A stretch of DNA of 64,000 bases from the NCBI RefSeq assembly GCF_005217525.1, contig NZ_PNXQ01000014.1:273353-337352 (forward strand), given 5' to 3'. Shown one piece after another: positions 25,144 through 32,842 of the stretch. The notes under the pieces are model-generated. The model was given only the letters and a program-made list of their open reading frames with translations, did no database searches and was not told where the DNA came from. The stretch comes from Paenibacillus terrae (GTDB taxonomy: Bacteria > Bacillota > Bacilli > Paenibacillales > Paenibacillaceae). How positions within the stretch are numbered: the first letter of the stretch is position 1; each line of letters begins with the position of its first letter. The position numbers were made by a program, and so were the translations under genes.

Positions 25144-25341
25144 TCATTTATGATGTTCGATGTACATTCTTACCAGAAAGGCAACTTTGGAACGGTGGTA
25201 GCTCTCTAACTTGGTAGGGTACTTGTACGTGCTTTTGAGATAACAGTGGGCGCAAATGAAGGCACCTTTGGACATAATGATAGATTCGGTCGAATGGCAG
25301 AGTAAACAACGTTCAGGCTTATGCTTATAAAAATGTCGCAT
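25144..25341 (-). CDS. Small zinc-ribbon-like protein
   Basis: A 65-residue basic protein with two CxxC pairs (CLLC near residue 15 and CAHC near residue 30), the pattern of a small treble-clef or zinc-ribbon domain, followed by a basic helix. ATG 25341 follows GGGGAG by nine bases. Located beside a small XRE protein on the same strand in the accessory region. Function unknown; a DNA or RNA-binding accessory role is plausible. Confidence 0.6.
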   Translation of the reverse strand: MRHFYKHKPERCLLCHSTESIIMSKGAFICAHCYLKSTYKYPTKLESYHRSKVAFLVRMYIEHHK

Positions 25342-25375
25342 GTTCAAAGTCTCCCCTCATATGTACGATAGGTTT

Positions 25376-25585
25376 CTATGACTCGTCCTGAATGCCAAGT
25401 ATTTGGGATACTATTTTTCTGTGTCGTTTGGCTTTTCTTGTACCATGAATGAGATTCGACAGACGAGAAGGCGGAATTTGGTACGTCTCACAAAACGTTT
25501 TCTGATCCAGTTGCCTTTCCACAAGCTTCTGCTTGATCGTCCATCCGAAGGGCGTTACAGGATGCTTTTTATTATTGTCCAACAT
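25376..25585 (-). CDS. Small XRE-type HTH protein
   Basis: A 69-residue protein consisting of one helix-turn-helix: FGWTIKQKLVERQLDQKTFCETYQIPPSRLSNLIHGTRKAKRHRKIV shows the xre/cro helix pattern (TFCETYQIPPSRLSNLI as helices 2-3). ATG preceded by AGAAGGTG. It is divergent from the XRE-TPR gene at 25854, 268 bp away, and could act in the same genetic switch. Such small Cro-like proteins are typical at the edge of prophages and islands. Confidence 0.7.
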   Translation of the reverse strand: MLDNNKKHPVTPFGWTIKQKLVERQLDQKTFCETYQIPPSRLSNLIHGTRKAKRHRKIVSQILGIQDES

Positions 25586-25739
25586 GATTCACCTTCTTTT
25601 TATTATTTGTAGGGATAAGTAAAGGGAGGAATTGAATTATTACTATGATGCTAAGTTATTGTTTTTTTAGAATACTATGAATTACCATAATTTCTGCTCT
25701 ATATTAAAAATGTGAAAACCGAATTTCACTTGGATATTA

Positions 25740-25769
25740 TTGATATTTATTCTAAATTGATTGTATAAT
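25740..25769 (+). promoter_or_regulatory. SigA-type promoter for XRE-TPR gene
   Basis: TTGATA (25740-25745), 18 bp, TATAAT (25764-25769), about 85 bp before the start codon. Confidence 0.5.
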
Positions 25770-25853
25770 CAGGGTGTTATGTAAAAAAACAGTAGCCATA
25801 AAATATAGGTAAATTTCGTTGTTTGGTGTATTCCGATGCTAGGAGGAAGGTTT

Positions 25854-27299
25854 ATGGAATATGCGATTGCAATCCGTACAGAGATACGGAAGTGTATGCA
25901 AAAGAAGGGATATAACTTATCAAATTTTGCAAAAGAATCAACTATTACATCCAGTCATCTTAGTTCATTGCTTAGTGAAAGACCTAGTCGGCCATTATCG
26001 GTTCATCAACTGGATCGAATTAACTTTACTCTAAATAATCCGGAGGGTTGCTTTTATGAGTTGTATGTAGATGAATGTTTTTTGTCAGGAAAACCACATC
26101 GTAGTCGTGTGAAGCCTTTTTTGTTACGTTGCGCGGAGTTGGACAAAAAGAATTGTATTGAGCAAGTATTATCTCGAATGATGGAGGATTTGAATTATAT
26201 TTCCTTGGTGTTTGAAGTTGCAGAGGAGTTGCACGCTAAAGGGAATATTCGTAAGTCGCTTGTGTTTTATGAATGTGTAGCAGAACATGAGAGATATCAG
26301 CACTCCGAGCGTTTGGCAATCAGCCAATATCGGCTGTTTCGAGCAGCATTGGGAAAGGATTTAGAAAAGAATAGAGATGCGGTAACACGGTTTTCACCTT
26401 TTCGTAATCGTTTACCTGTGAATTATCAGTTGGATGGACTATTACAGTTGGGAAACATATATTTTTCTTTGAATGACTGGAAACAGTTGGGGGAAAGTGC
26501 TGATGAGTTAATCGCATTAGCTAAGATCGTATATCAGGAACAGCAACAAAGAACAACGAGTAAGGGGAAGAAGTCATCTTTAAAAACGGAGCGACATCTT
26601 GTTGTATATTATGGAAAGGGCTATCTAATGAGGGCAGTTGCTTATGAGAAGCAAGGCCTTTATGAAGAATCCAAAAAATACATTAAAGGTTATGCTGATT
26701 TGAGTTGGTTTAAAGGTTTGGATGAAAATGCGACCAATGATGTAGAAAATTTCAAAATGTTTGCTATAGCCAACTCTTATACACTGGATATGCTTATGGG
26801 ACATGTTCATATATTACAGGAATATACCCAATATCTATTAGATCATCCGCAAGAGATTCTAACTGGTCTGGTAGTTATCATAGAAGCAGCAAACAAGTAT
26901 GGATTTGCAATTGAAGAAACGCTGGCCAAATTATCAAAGAAAATGGTAGAAGAAGAGCGACGAGATGAGATTATCTCTAAAGGAGGATGGTACTTGAAAT
27001 TTCATTATCAACTTGCTGTTTATCTGTTACGCAATGGACAGACAGAAAACGGGGCGGATAGTATTTTTGAGATGCTGGAGTCATCAATTCTATGTAACGA
27101 TTTTAGTTTATTTATTCAAGGCATATCTCTTTTTGAATCTTGTAAAGATAAAGTTAGCGACTCTCAACAAAACAAATACAGAAACCTGCTGGAGAGGATT
27201 AAAGAACACGAAAGTTTTGATCTTAGCCATCGCAACTATATTGCTTTGTTGTTACTTGGGCTTGATAAAACGAGATCGCACTTTTCGGAGATATTATAG
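25854..27299 (+). CDS. HTH regulator with large helical (TPR-like) domain
   Basis: A 481-residue AT-rich gene. The ATG at 25854 follows CTAGGAGGAAGG. Residues 1-65 form an XRE HTH (IRTEIRKCMQKKGYNLSNFAKESTITSSHLSSLLSERP). The rest is all-helical with TPR-like repeats (SLVFYECVAEHERYQHSERLAISQYRL; YGKGYLMRAVAYEKQGLYEESKKYIKGYAD). This architecture recalls RRNPP peptide-sensing regulators and phage AimR, but I find no obvious signal-peptide gene directly behind it. A role in controlling the adjacent accessory genes is possible. A terminator follows within 40 bp. Confidence 0.75.
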   Translation: MEYAIAIRTEIRKCMQKKGYNLSNFAKESTITSSHLSSLLSERPSRPLSVHQLDRINFTLNNPEGCFYELYVDECFLSGKPHRSRVKPFLLRCAELDKKNCIEQVLSRMMEDLNYISLVFEVAEELHAKGNIRKSLVFYECVAEHERYQHSERLAISQYRLFRAALGKDLEKNRDAVTRFSPFRNRLPVNYQLDGLLQLGNIYFSLNDWKQLGESADELIALAKIVYQEQQQRTTSKGKKSSLKTERHLVVYYGKGYLMRAVAYEKQGLYEESKKYIKGYADLSWFKGLDENATNDVENFKMFAIANSYTLDMLMGHVHILQEYTQYLLDHPQEILTGLVVIIEAANKYGFAIEETLAKLSKKMVEEERRDEIISKGGWYLKFHYQLAVYLLRNGQTENGADSIFEMLESSILCNDFSLFIQGISLFESCKDKVSDSQQNKYRNLLERIKEHESFDLSHRNYIALLLLGLDKTRSHFSEIL

Positions 27300-27334
27300 A
27301 GCATAACTCACATAAACTACATAATTACGTCTGA

Positions 27335-27361
27335 CCCTTGCCAACTGCGGCAGGGGTTTTC
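27335..27361 (+). terminator. Terminator of XRE-TPR gene
   Basis: CCCTTGCC-AACTGC-GGCAGGGG followed by TTTT; 8-bp stem with one wobble. Confidence 0.7.
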
Positions 27362-27680
27362 TGCTTTCTTCTTATTATTTAATCGTAGCAACATTGTTCA
27401 TTCAGTAAGGGGAAAAAGGTTTATTCAAGGAATCTTATTGAGCGATACAAAAGGAAATAAAATTCGTATATACGTCATTTCAAACTTCTGATAACATCGT
27501 GTATATACTGCTTTATAGTAAGCGTGGACTTATGGAGCGAATATTAGTTCCACCTGACAAACTGTTACAGATACCTGAGGTTAACAGAATTTTTTAATTG
27601 AAGTAATTTCCGTTTAGCCTTGTCAAATTTATTGAATGACACATACGGTATACAGTATCTTAAAAAAAGGAGGAGTTCAT
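27362..27680. other. AT-rich intergenic region
   Basis: About 320 bp with no plausible gene. CATACGGTA at 27642-27650 fits the SigK-type -10 pattern CATAnnnTA about 30 bp before the YjcZ-like start, but no clear -35 is seen, so sporulation control remains a guess. Confidence 0.35.
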
Positions 27681-27827
27681 GTGAGTGGATGTGTTGGGGG
27701 AGCTGAGCGTAGGGAAGAGCGTAGGGAAGAGCGTAGGGAAAACTGTTTTGGTGCTTTCACATCGCCAGCAGCAATTTTGGTGCTCTTTATTCTGTTGGTT
27801 ATCATCACTAAAGCCTGTTGGGTTTAA
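27681..27827 (+). CDS. YjcZ-like small membrane protein
   Basis: A 48-residue protein starting at GTG behind AAAAAAGGAGG. The N-terminal half is polar with one Cys and an Arg/Glu-rich repeat; the C-terminal half SPAAILVLFILLVIITKACW is a single TM helix very like the tails of the YjcZ family of small sporulation-associated proteins. The repeat ERRE-ERRE-ERRE comes from three perfect 12-bp copies (27705-27740), an insertion not usual in the Gly/Tyr-rich head of this family. A terminator follows. Confidence 0.65.
   Translation: MSGCVGGAERREERREERRENCFGAFTSPAAILVLFILLVIITKACWV
27705..27740 (+). repeat. Three tandem 12-bp repeats inside YjcZ-like gene
   Basis: GAGCGTAGGGAA occurs three times head to tail without mismatch, in frame, encoding Glu-Arg-Arg-Glu three times. 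A slippage-type expansion that keeps the frame. Confidence 0.9.
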
Positions 27828-27873
27828 TTTTTAAAGCAATGTCACGGTAATGCCCGATCATTGTTTCGGTATA

Positions 27874-27909
27874 AAAGGCTCTATCGGTATGTAACCGGTA
27901 GAGTCTTTG
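27874..27909 (+). terminator. Terminator of YjcZ-like gene
   Basis: AAAGGCTCTATCGGT / ACCGGTAGAGTCTTT hairpin with a few wobble pairs; T-rich end. Confidence 0.65.
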
Positions 27910-27989
27910 TAATGTTTACCTGTATGCCCTGTCCTCTGATGTATTTGAGCTTATATTTATGTTGTACTGCAAACAAGGGATGAGTGGAT

Positions 27990-28112
27990 ATGAAGGGTAA
28001 TGTAGTTGCTGGATCAATCAAGCTTACAGGCCAGATCGACAACTCAGAAATGAACGCTTCAGATATAAAGGCAGTACAGTTACTGCAAGTACAATACGAG
28101 GTATTAAATTAA
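27990..28112 (+). CDS. Putative 40-aa protein
   Basis: ATG preceded by AAGGGATGAGTGG opens a 40-codon frame reading MKGNVVAGSIKLTGQIDNSE... and ending in VQYEVLN. Not recognised. It is polar with no Cys or TM segment. The balanced composition suggests coding, but shortness makes it uncertain; it could equally be the remnant of a larger accessory gene. Confidence 0.3.
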   Translation: MKGNVVAGSIKLTGQIDNSEMNASDIKAVQLLQVQYEVLN

Positions 28113-28136
28113 CCGGTAATTAAAATCCTGGACTGC

Positions 28137-28182
28137 CGATGTTCTATTGAACTATTGGGAACGATAATTCAATAGAACATCG
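28137..28182. repeat. 15-bp perfect inverted repeat
   Basis: CGATGTTCTATTGAA (28137-28151) and TTCAATAGAACATCG (28168-28182) with a 16-nt loop, no T-tail. Non-coding hairpin between the putative small gene and the tandem paralogues; role unknown. Confidence 0.7.
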
Positions 28183-28356
28183 TGGTATCGAGTCAGTTGT
28201 TTGGTAAGTTGGCGCAACTTCAATCATCCCAGCTCAAACTAACCTTGCTCAACTAACGCATCCATTTAAAATTCGTGCTTCATCCAATCCGATTATTTTC
28301 TGCTGGCATATACTCTTTATATATTTCAAAGTACACCCGGAAAGGAGTCAAAGCAT

Positions 28357-28719
28357 ATGGCAAATACCACTAGTCTTATATGGAATAATATTTCCGATCC
28401 AGCTGAAATTGTAACGATTTTACTAAGCAATGATGATCTCAGCACTGCCGGTGTTGTCGAAATTGAAGTGTTTCTTACGATTCAGGGTGTTTCAACACCC
28501 GTAGCCCATCAGCTTTTTTCAGTGCCTCCATTGATTACTTCTATTCGAACTTTCAATCTTTCTAGTGCTGCCGCATATGAAGTTCAATATAATGTCACGG
28601 GCACGACCAGCTTAACAGTAAATATATTCCCAACAGATGTAAATGGCAGTATAATTGGAGCCCAGCGAGTACTGGGCAGCGAGAGCCAGGAAATATCTCA
28701 ATTAACGCCTGTTCCATAA
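28357..28719 (+). CDS. Hypothetical protein, first of tandem paralogues
   Basis: A 120-residue protein rich in Val, Thr and Ser and predicted by eye to be all-beta, without signal peptide, Cys or TM helix. It shares with the next gene the blocks VAHQLFSVPPL (about residue 48-58), a Tyr-Glu-x-Gln strand, VLGSE (about residue 107) and the C-terminal TPVP. RBS GGAAAGGAG. Not recognised; a structural surface protein (phage or spore) would fit the composition, but nothing in the sequence proves it. Confidence 0.6.
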   Translation: MANTTSLIWNNISDPAEIVTILLSNDDLSTAGVVEIEVFLTIQGVSTPVAHQLFSVPPLITSIRTFNLSSAAAYEVQYNVTGTTSLTVNIFPTDVNGSIIGAQRVLGSESQEISQLTPVP

Positions 28720-28743
28720 AATAATGGTTTGGAGGGGACACAG

Positions 28744-29106
28744 ATGCCAAGGACGTCGGGACCCATTCAGAATAATGGGTTGGCAACAACACTCATTTTG
28801 GCAATCCGAAATAGCAGTACGGTGCAAATACCTATGGTTCAATTAGAAGTTTTCATAATCACTGGCAACGGGCTGCCGAAAACACCTATTGCTCATGAAC
28901 TATTTTCAGTGCCTCCGCTTTCTAATATTATTAAGACTTATAGTATTGCCGGAGCCTTGGGTTATGAATTACAAGCAGATACAACCTCAGGCAGCGATTT
29001 TACGGCTAACATCTTCACGATGGATGAAAATGGAGATCTAATTGACGCTCAAAGGGTCCTCGGCTCGGAAACGGTACCAACTGCGGCGTTTACTCCAGTT
29101 CCCTAA
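28744..29106 (+). CDS. Hypothetical protein, second of tandem paralogues
   Basis: A 120-residue protein, same length as its upstream neighbour and clearly related: IAHELFSVPPLSNIIKTYSI, GYELQAD, ANIFTMDENGDLIDAQRVLGSE and a terminal FTPVP match block by block, while the N termini differ. The ATG at 28744 follows TTGGAGGGGACACAG; the longer frame starts inside the ribosome site. The 24-bp gap indicates one operon. Function unknown. Confidence 0.6.
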   Translation: MPRTSGPIQNNGLATTLILAIRNSSTVQIPMVQLEVFIITGNGLPKTPIAHELFSVPPLSNIIKTYSIAGALGYELQADTTSGSDFTANIFTMDENGDLIDAQRVLGSETVPTAAFTPVP

Positions 29107-29294
29107 TGAATAACAACGCGAGTTGGAGTCGGTGCAATGCTGTGTGCACTGAATAAAATAAGCAATAATATGACAGCCGGTAGTCGCTATTCTGAAGACC
29201 TGCCCGTTAGAATTCCTGTAAAACGAATAATTTGCTCTTTCCTTAAAAATCCGCAGCGTTATAGCAATCGAACCAATTTAAGATACAAGTATGA

Positions 29295-29322
29295 AAGCCT
29301 CTGATAACTCAGAGGCTTATTT
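29295..29322 (+). terminator. Intrinsic terminator
   Basis: AAGCCTCTG-ATAACT-CAGAGGCTT with a short TATTTTG tail, ending the paralogue operon just before the next ribosome site. Confidence 0.7.
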
Positions 29323-29348
29323 TGCGTCTTGAGGAGGTGATGAGACTC

Positions 29349-29570
29349 GTGGCAAAGATAAAATCTACATTGGATATTCAATTGGATCTGACTAGGCCAG
29401 TTGAAGAATTGACTGAGGTCATTTCTGCTGTCATTGCTTCACAGCCAGCACGCCGGAAAGAAATACTTGAAGGTTTGGATTTAGCTGTAGGAAATGCTTT
29501 ATCAGAGATTCAGGCTCAAGAGGAAAAAAATCAAAAAGTAAATGATGATAGCTCAGGAAAAGTTTCCTGA
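29349..29570 (+). CDS. Hypothetical phage-type small protein
   Basis: A 73-residue protein. The start is GTG 29349, nine bases after GAGGAGGTGAT; the earlier in-frame TTG lies before the ribosome site. It is helical and acidic at the C terminus (ALSEIQAQEEKNQKVNDDSS). It lies directly before the holin remnant, the position of small accessory lysis or tail genes in Bacillus-type prophages. No recognised domain. Confidence 0.5.
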   Translation: MAKIKSTLDIQLDLTRPVEELTEVISAVIASQPARRKEILEGLDLAVGNALSEIQAQEEKNQKVNDDSSGKVS

Positions 29571-29589
29571 ACGGAGAGGGGAGTAAGTA

Positions 29590-29972
29590 GTGAGCCAAAT
29601 TAAAATGTTTGGCAGCACCGTATGGACCGCAATGGTCGGAGCAACGGAAAAGGAGGCGCTGGCAGGGGGGGGATAAGTCCCTTCGGGTGCTACTTATAAT
29701 GATGGCGATTGATTATATTTTCGGTGTACTGGGAGCCGTTAAAACGAAAAGTGTTAATAGTGACGTTATGTTTTGGGGAGGGATTCGAAAGATCACGGTT
29801 TTGTTCGTGGTGGGGCTGGCCGCACAATTGGATGATTGGGGATACAGCCAGGCACTCCAATATTTCGCACAGCGCCATTTACTTTTATGTAGGGAGGGAG
29901 GGGCTGTCCGTGGTTGAAAATTTGGGCACGATGGGCGTTCCGTTAGCGTTTAAGCTTAAAAATTTTTTGTAG
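29590..29972 (+). pseudogene. Broken phage holin (toxin secretion/lysis holin family)
   Basis: Reading starts at GTG behind GGAGAGGGGAG with MSQIKMFGSTVWTAMVGATEKEALAGG, then stops at a run of eight G (29665-29672); with seven G the frame continues into GDKSLRVLLIMMAIDYIFGVLGAVKTK...FWGGIRKITVLFVVGLAAQLDD. A second shift near 29855-29880 is needed to reach IYFYVGREGLSVVENLGTMGVPLAFKL. These three pieces in order are a typical holin of the phi29/Cph1 type with three TM helices. Two frameshifts make it non-functional unless the G-run slips. Confidence 0.8.
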
Positions 29973-30000
29973 CAGTTAAATGACAAGGGAGATGGGAAGG

Positions 30001-30996
30001 ATGCAACAACGAAACAGCCGTAATGCTCAAGGGATCGACGTATCCCGATATCAGGGGAAGATTGACTGGAAGGCAGTGAAGGATGATGGCATATCGTTTG
30101 CCTTCATTAAGGCAAGTCAGGGGAAATCATACCGCGATAAAACGTTCATTGGTAATGCGCAGGCTGCACGTGCTGTCGGAGTCATGGTTGGAGCTTATCA
30201 TTATTTAGACGACTCTGCGAAAACGCCGGAGGATGCCCGAAGGGAAGCTGCAAACTTTGTGAGCGCCATTGATTCAGCCGGAGGTATCTCGGCTTTCGAC
30301 CTGCCGCCTGTAATGGATTATGAGTCCAAATTAAGTCCGACTTGAGCAAAGCGGCGCTTACAGCCGTAGCTAAGGCGTTTTTGCAGGAGGTTGCGCGGCT
30401 TACTGGAGTACGACCAATCGTGTACAACATATCCTTCATTCATCGGTAATTTCAGCGGCTTATCAGATTACCCGCTGTGGATTGCCCAGTACAGCGTCAC
30501 ACAGGTTCCTCCTGGTGCGTCTGGCTGGTCAATCTGGGATTTTCTGTCAGTATAGCGATGGTTCGGCTCGTGGCACACTACCGTCCGGCACACGTAAGGT
30601 GGCTGGAATAGCGGGTTCAGTCGATTTGAATGAATTTGACGGTACGGCAGATGAGCTTCGGACGCGGTTCGGCAAGAAGACTCTACCCAAAGAGGACGCA
30701 GTGACCATCAAGAAGGATCATTCCAGATTAACGGAGAGAATGCGGGTAAGGCGTTGCTGTTTGATGGCAAGACCTACGTTCCACTGCGTGTGCTGGCGAA
30801 TGCTCTCGGTATCCCTTTACGTTGGGATTATGCCAAAAAGGTCGCATATCTTAACAATCGTAAATTGCAGTCTGTGAAATTGGTTGAAAGAACATCTTAT
30901 GTACAATTGCGGCCCATTGCGGAATCATACGGAGCTGAGATTTCGTGGGATGCTAAAAATAAAATTGCTGGCCTGAAAACGAAAGGGGATAAATAA
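30001..30996 (+). pseudogene. Broken GH25 endolysin with copper-amine-oxidase-type stalk domain
   Basis: The N-terminal piece (GIDVSRYQGKIDWKAVKDDGISFAFIKAS... PPVMDYES) is a GH25 lysozyme, including the DVSRYQG and PVMDYE catalytic strands. Frameshifts near 30333, 30428, 30540 and 30720 separate the following pieces: SKAALTAVAKAFLQEVARLTGVRPIVYN, FIGNFSGLSDYPLWIAQYS, QYSDGSARGTLPSGTRKVAGIAGSVDLNEFDG, and a C-terminal stalk domain (LLFDGKTYVPLRVLANALGIPLRWD). Wild type would be about 330 residues. Each shift looks like a single-base indel. It follows the holin, the classical lysis order. Confidence 0.85.
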
Positions 30997-30998
30997 TC

Positions 30999-31502
30999 AT
31001 GCAAACATTAATCGAAGGTGTACAACCGTACGTGACCACTATTGCTACAACCGCCGTAGGCGTACTCACGACATTCGTTTTGGCTGGCTTGAACACGGTT
31101 AAAGGGAAAGCAAACACACATGGCTGGAGGCACGTACAACGGCAGCACAGAGGGAAGTAATCCATAAGGTTGCTGGAGAGGGATTTGCTTTTGCTCAGAC
31201 GGCATTTAAGCAAGCTGGAGGAAGCTTTACAATATGCTTCACTTACTCTTACCAGTCAGGGTATTGTAGTATCCAAAGTAGAGTTGAGATCCGTAATTGA
31301 GAAGGCATACTTGGAATATAAGGCTAAGACAAATGCAGTGTTGACTACTGAATCACTAACAAGTGAAGGGGCAACACAGGCAGCAGCTAAGGAAGCTGTA
31401 TCGGATCTGGCTGCAAAGCTTAACAATTTCTTGGCACAAGCAACAGCGGATGTATCGTCAGCTTCGCCAACTGAGGACAGCCTGAGCAGACTTTACCTGT
31501 AA
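30999..31502 (+). pseudogene. Broken LLH-family phage holin
   Basis: MQTLIEGVQPYVTTIATTAVGVLTTFVLAGLNTVKGKANT gives the N-terminal TM helix and stalk start of LLH-type holins. A frameshift near 31115 leads to WLEARTTAAQREVIHKVAGEGFAFAQTAFKQAGG and another near 31220 to ALQYASLTLTSQGIVVSKVELRSVIEKAYLEYKAKTNA, the normal C-terminal coiled part. Intact length would be about 165 residues. It completes a three-gene lysis cassette in which every gene is broken. A terminator follows. Confidence 0.75.
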
Positions 31503-31532
31503 AATCAGCATAAATAGTTACAAAATAATTTT

Positions 31533-31566
31533 AAAGCCCCGAGCACTGGTCGGGGCTTTATTTATT
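31533..31566. terminator. Terminator closing the lysis cassette
   Basis: AAAGCCCCGA-GCACTGG-TCGGGGCTTT, 10-bp perfect stem, followed by ATTTATTT; also suits the convergent gene. Confidence 0.85.
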
Positions 31567-32233
31567 TCACTCTCAAGTTATGGCTTATATCATTCCATCC
31601 AGTCACTTTTCCGTCAGTGAAACTAACCGAAGATAAATCAAGCCTCCATATCTCATACATTCCATATCCAGAAATACTACTTGGTGTGCCCATTACTCCC
31701 TTTACTTTATCCATTGAGTCGCCTTTGCTAAAGGTACCTTTTTTATTTTCTTGATTTTCAATGAATTGATCATCTTGAGTAGGATTGGTATTAGGAAGGT
31801 CTACATCTCGGTTCCGTACAGCAGCAAACTCACTTTCTGACATAGTTTGATCCGCCAATGTACTTTCGGTTTTGATTTCATCGACTTGTCTCTCTACAGC
31901 AGCCATTACATTCTGTGTGATTTTCTCTTCCTGTTTGTCAATTTCCATAGATATTTCACCTTTATATTGTTCCATTTTACCTAGTGCAGAATCAATATCA
32001 GGGGTGCTTTGCCAGCCGTCTTGAGTCAGAATCTTTGTTTCTCCAGTTAACCGATTGATCATTACAGGGTACTTTTGATCCAATTTATCGTACTTGTACA
32101 TAGTGGGATAAATAAAAAGTCCAAATAATACAATAGACGCTAATACAAGAGGATAGATCGATACCAGTCTCCAATTTATCCGGATCTTCTTCCGTTCATT
32201 TTTGATTTGATTTTCAGGTTCCAAAGTATACAT
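31562..32233 (-). CDS. Membrane-anchored protein with SmpA/BamE-like C-terminal module
   Basis: A 223-residue protein: basic cytoplasmic head (NQIKNERKKIRINWRL), one TM helix (about 24-45), an extracytoplasmic acidic helical region (about 85-150) and a C-terminal module KGDSMDKVKGVMGTPSSISGYGMYEIWRLDLSSVSFTDGKVTGW, the G-x-S/T-x-x-x-V...G-x-P...W...F-x-x-G-x-V-x-G-W pattern found at the end of several Bacillus surface proteins. Function unknown. ATG preceded by AAAGGGGA at unusually short spacing. Possibly co-transcribed with the small gene before it. Confidence 0.65.
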   Translation of the reverse strand: MYTLEPENQIKNERKKIRINWRLVSIYPLVLASIVLFGLFIYPTMYKYDKLDQKYPVMINRLTGETKILTQDGWQSTPDIDSALGKMEQYKGEISMEIDKQEEKITQNVMAAVERQVDEIKTESTLADQTMSESEFAAVRNRDVDLPNTNPTQDDQFIENQENKKGTFSKGDSMDKVKGVMGTPSSISGYGMYEIWRLDLSSVSFTDGKVTGWNDISHNLRVK

Positions 32234-32239
32234 TCCCCT

Positions 32240-32428
32240 TTACATTGGATATTCTAGTCGTAGTCTATCAGAACTAGGAATATATATCCAGATAAAAAAG
32301 TTCAAACAACTGTAACTAAGTAACAAAAAATAAAATAAATTTTCTGCTGCGTGTTTGGTTGTAAAAAGGTCTGTTAATTTACCTATAAATGTAGTGCCAC
32401 TTGTAGGCGTGCTAATTGGACTATTCAT
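32240..32428 (-). CDS. Putative 62-aa membrane protein
   Basis: A small frame with one strongly hydrophobic helix (ENLFYFLLLSYSCLNFFIWIYI). It ends 6 bp before the next gene on the same strand, which fits an operon, but I see no ribosome site before its ATG. Unrecognised and doubtful. Confidence 0.3.
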   Translation of the reverse strand: MNSPISTPTSGTTFIGKLTDLFTTKHAAENLFYFLLLSYSCLNFFIWIYIPSSDRLRLEYPM

Positions 32429-32607
32429 TGATAGGTAGCATATCTATTTACTGATCTTGCTGATATGGACCGGAAGAATGGCTGGATTAAGTGCTACTGA
32501 TTAGTTTTAGCTGGCATCTAAGGATCGACTAGGTAGCTTAAAGAATAGTAAGTCTGATTGGAACTAACAAATGCCCTACTGGTTTCGGCTGGTAAATTAT
32601 TTTTTGC

Positions 32608-32636
32608 TTGAAACACGAACGCGTGTTCTGTATAAT
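32608..32636 (+). promoter_or_regulatory. Promoter with LexA-like (SOS) operator
   Basis: TTGAAA (32608-32613), 17 bp, TATAAT (32631-32636). The spacer holds CGAAC-GCGT-GTTCT (32616-32629), which matches the Gram-positive LexA box CGAACRNRYGTTYG at all but the last base. The only gene downstream on this strand is the three-gene unit starting at 32843, giving a leader of about 200 nt. A GCAGGCC...GGCCTGC pairing in that leader (about 32768-32817) could fold but its role is unclear. Confidence 0.65.
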
Positions 32637-32842
32637 TGTTTTATGAATTTAATGCTATATTTCTATATAATTAGTACTAATACCCTATTGAAATGTCGAA
32701 TAATGTAAAAATATGTATGGATAAACCGGAGGTTATGGTATAAAATTGAAAAAAGACCAGAACCCGCAGGCCCTAGTCGCTTCCTAGTTCTCATTTTATT
32801 ACATTTGACAATGGCCTGCAATATTTTATTCGGAGGCCATAT

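Noticed and set aside
27705-27740. Short tandem repeats as a possible CRISPR or satellite
   Set aside because: Only three 12-bp units without spacers, in frame inside a small gene; simple slippage explains them.
29665-29672. Programmed frameshift in the holin G-run
   Set aside because: A second, unrelated frameshift later in the same gene and more in its neighbours point to decay, not to programmed recoding.
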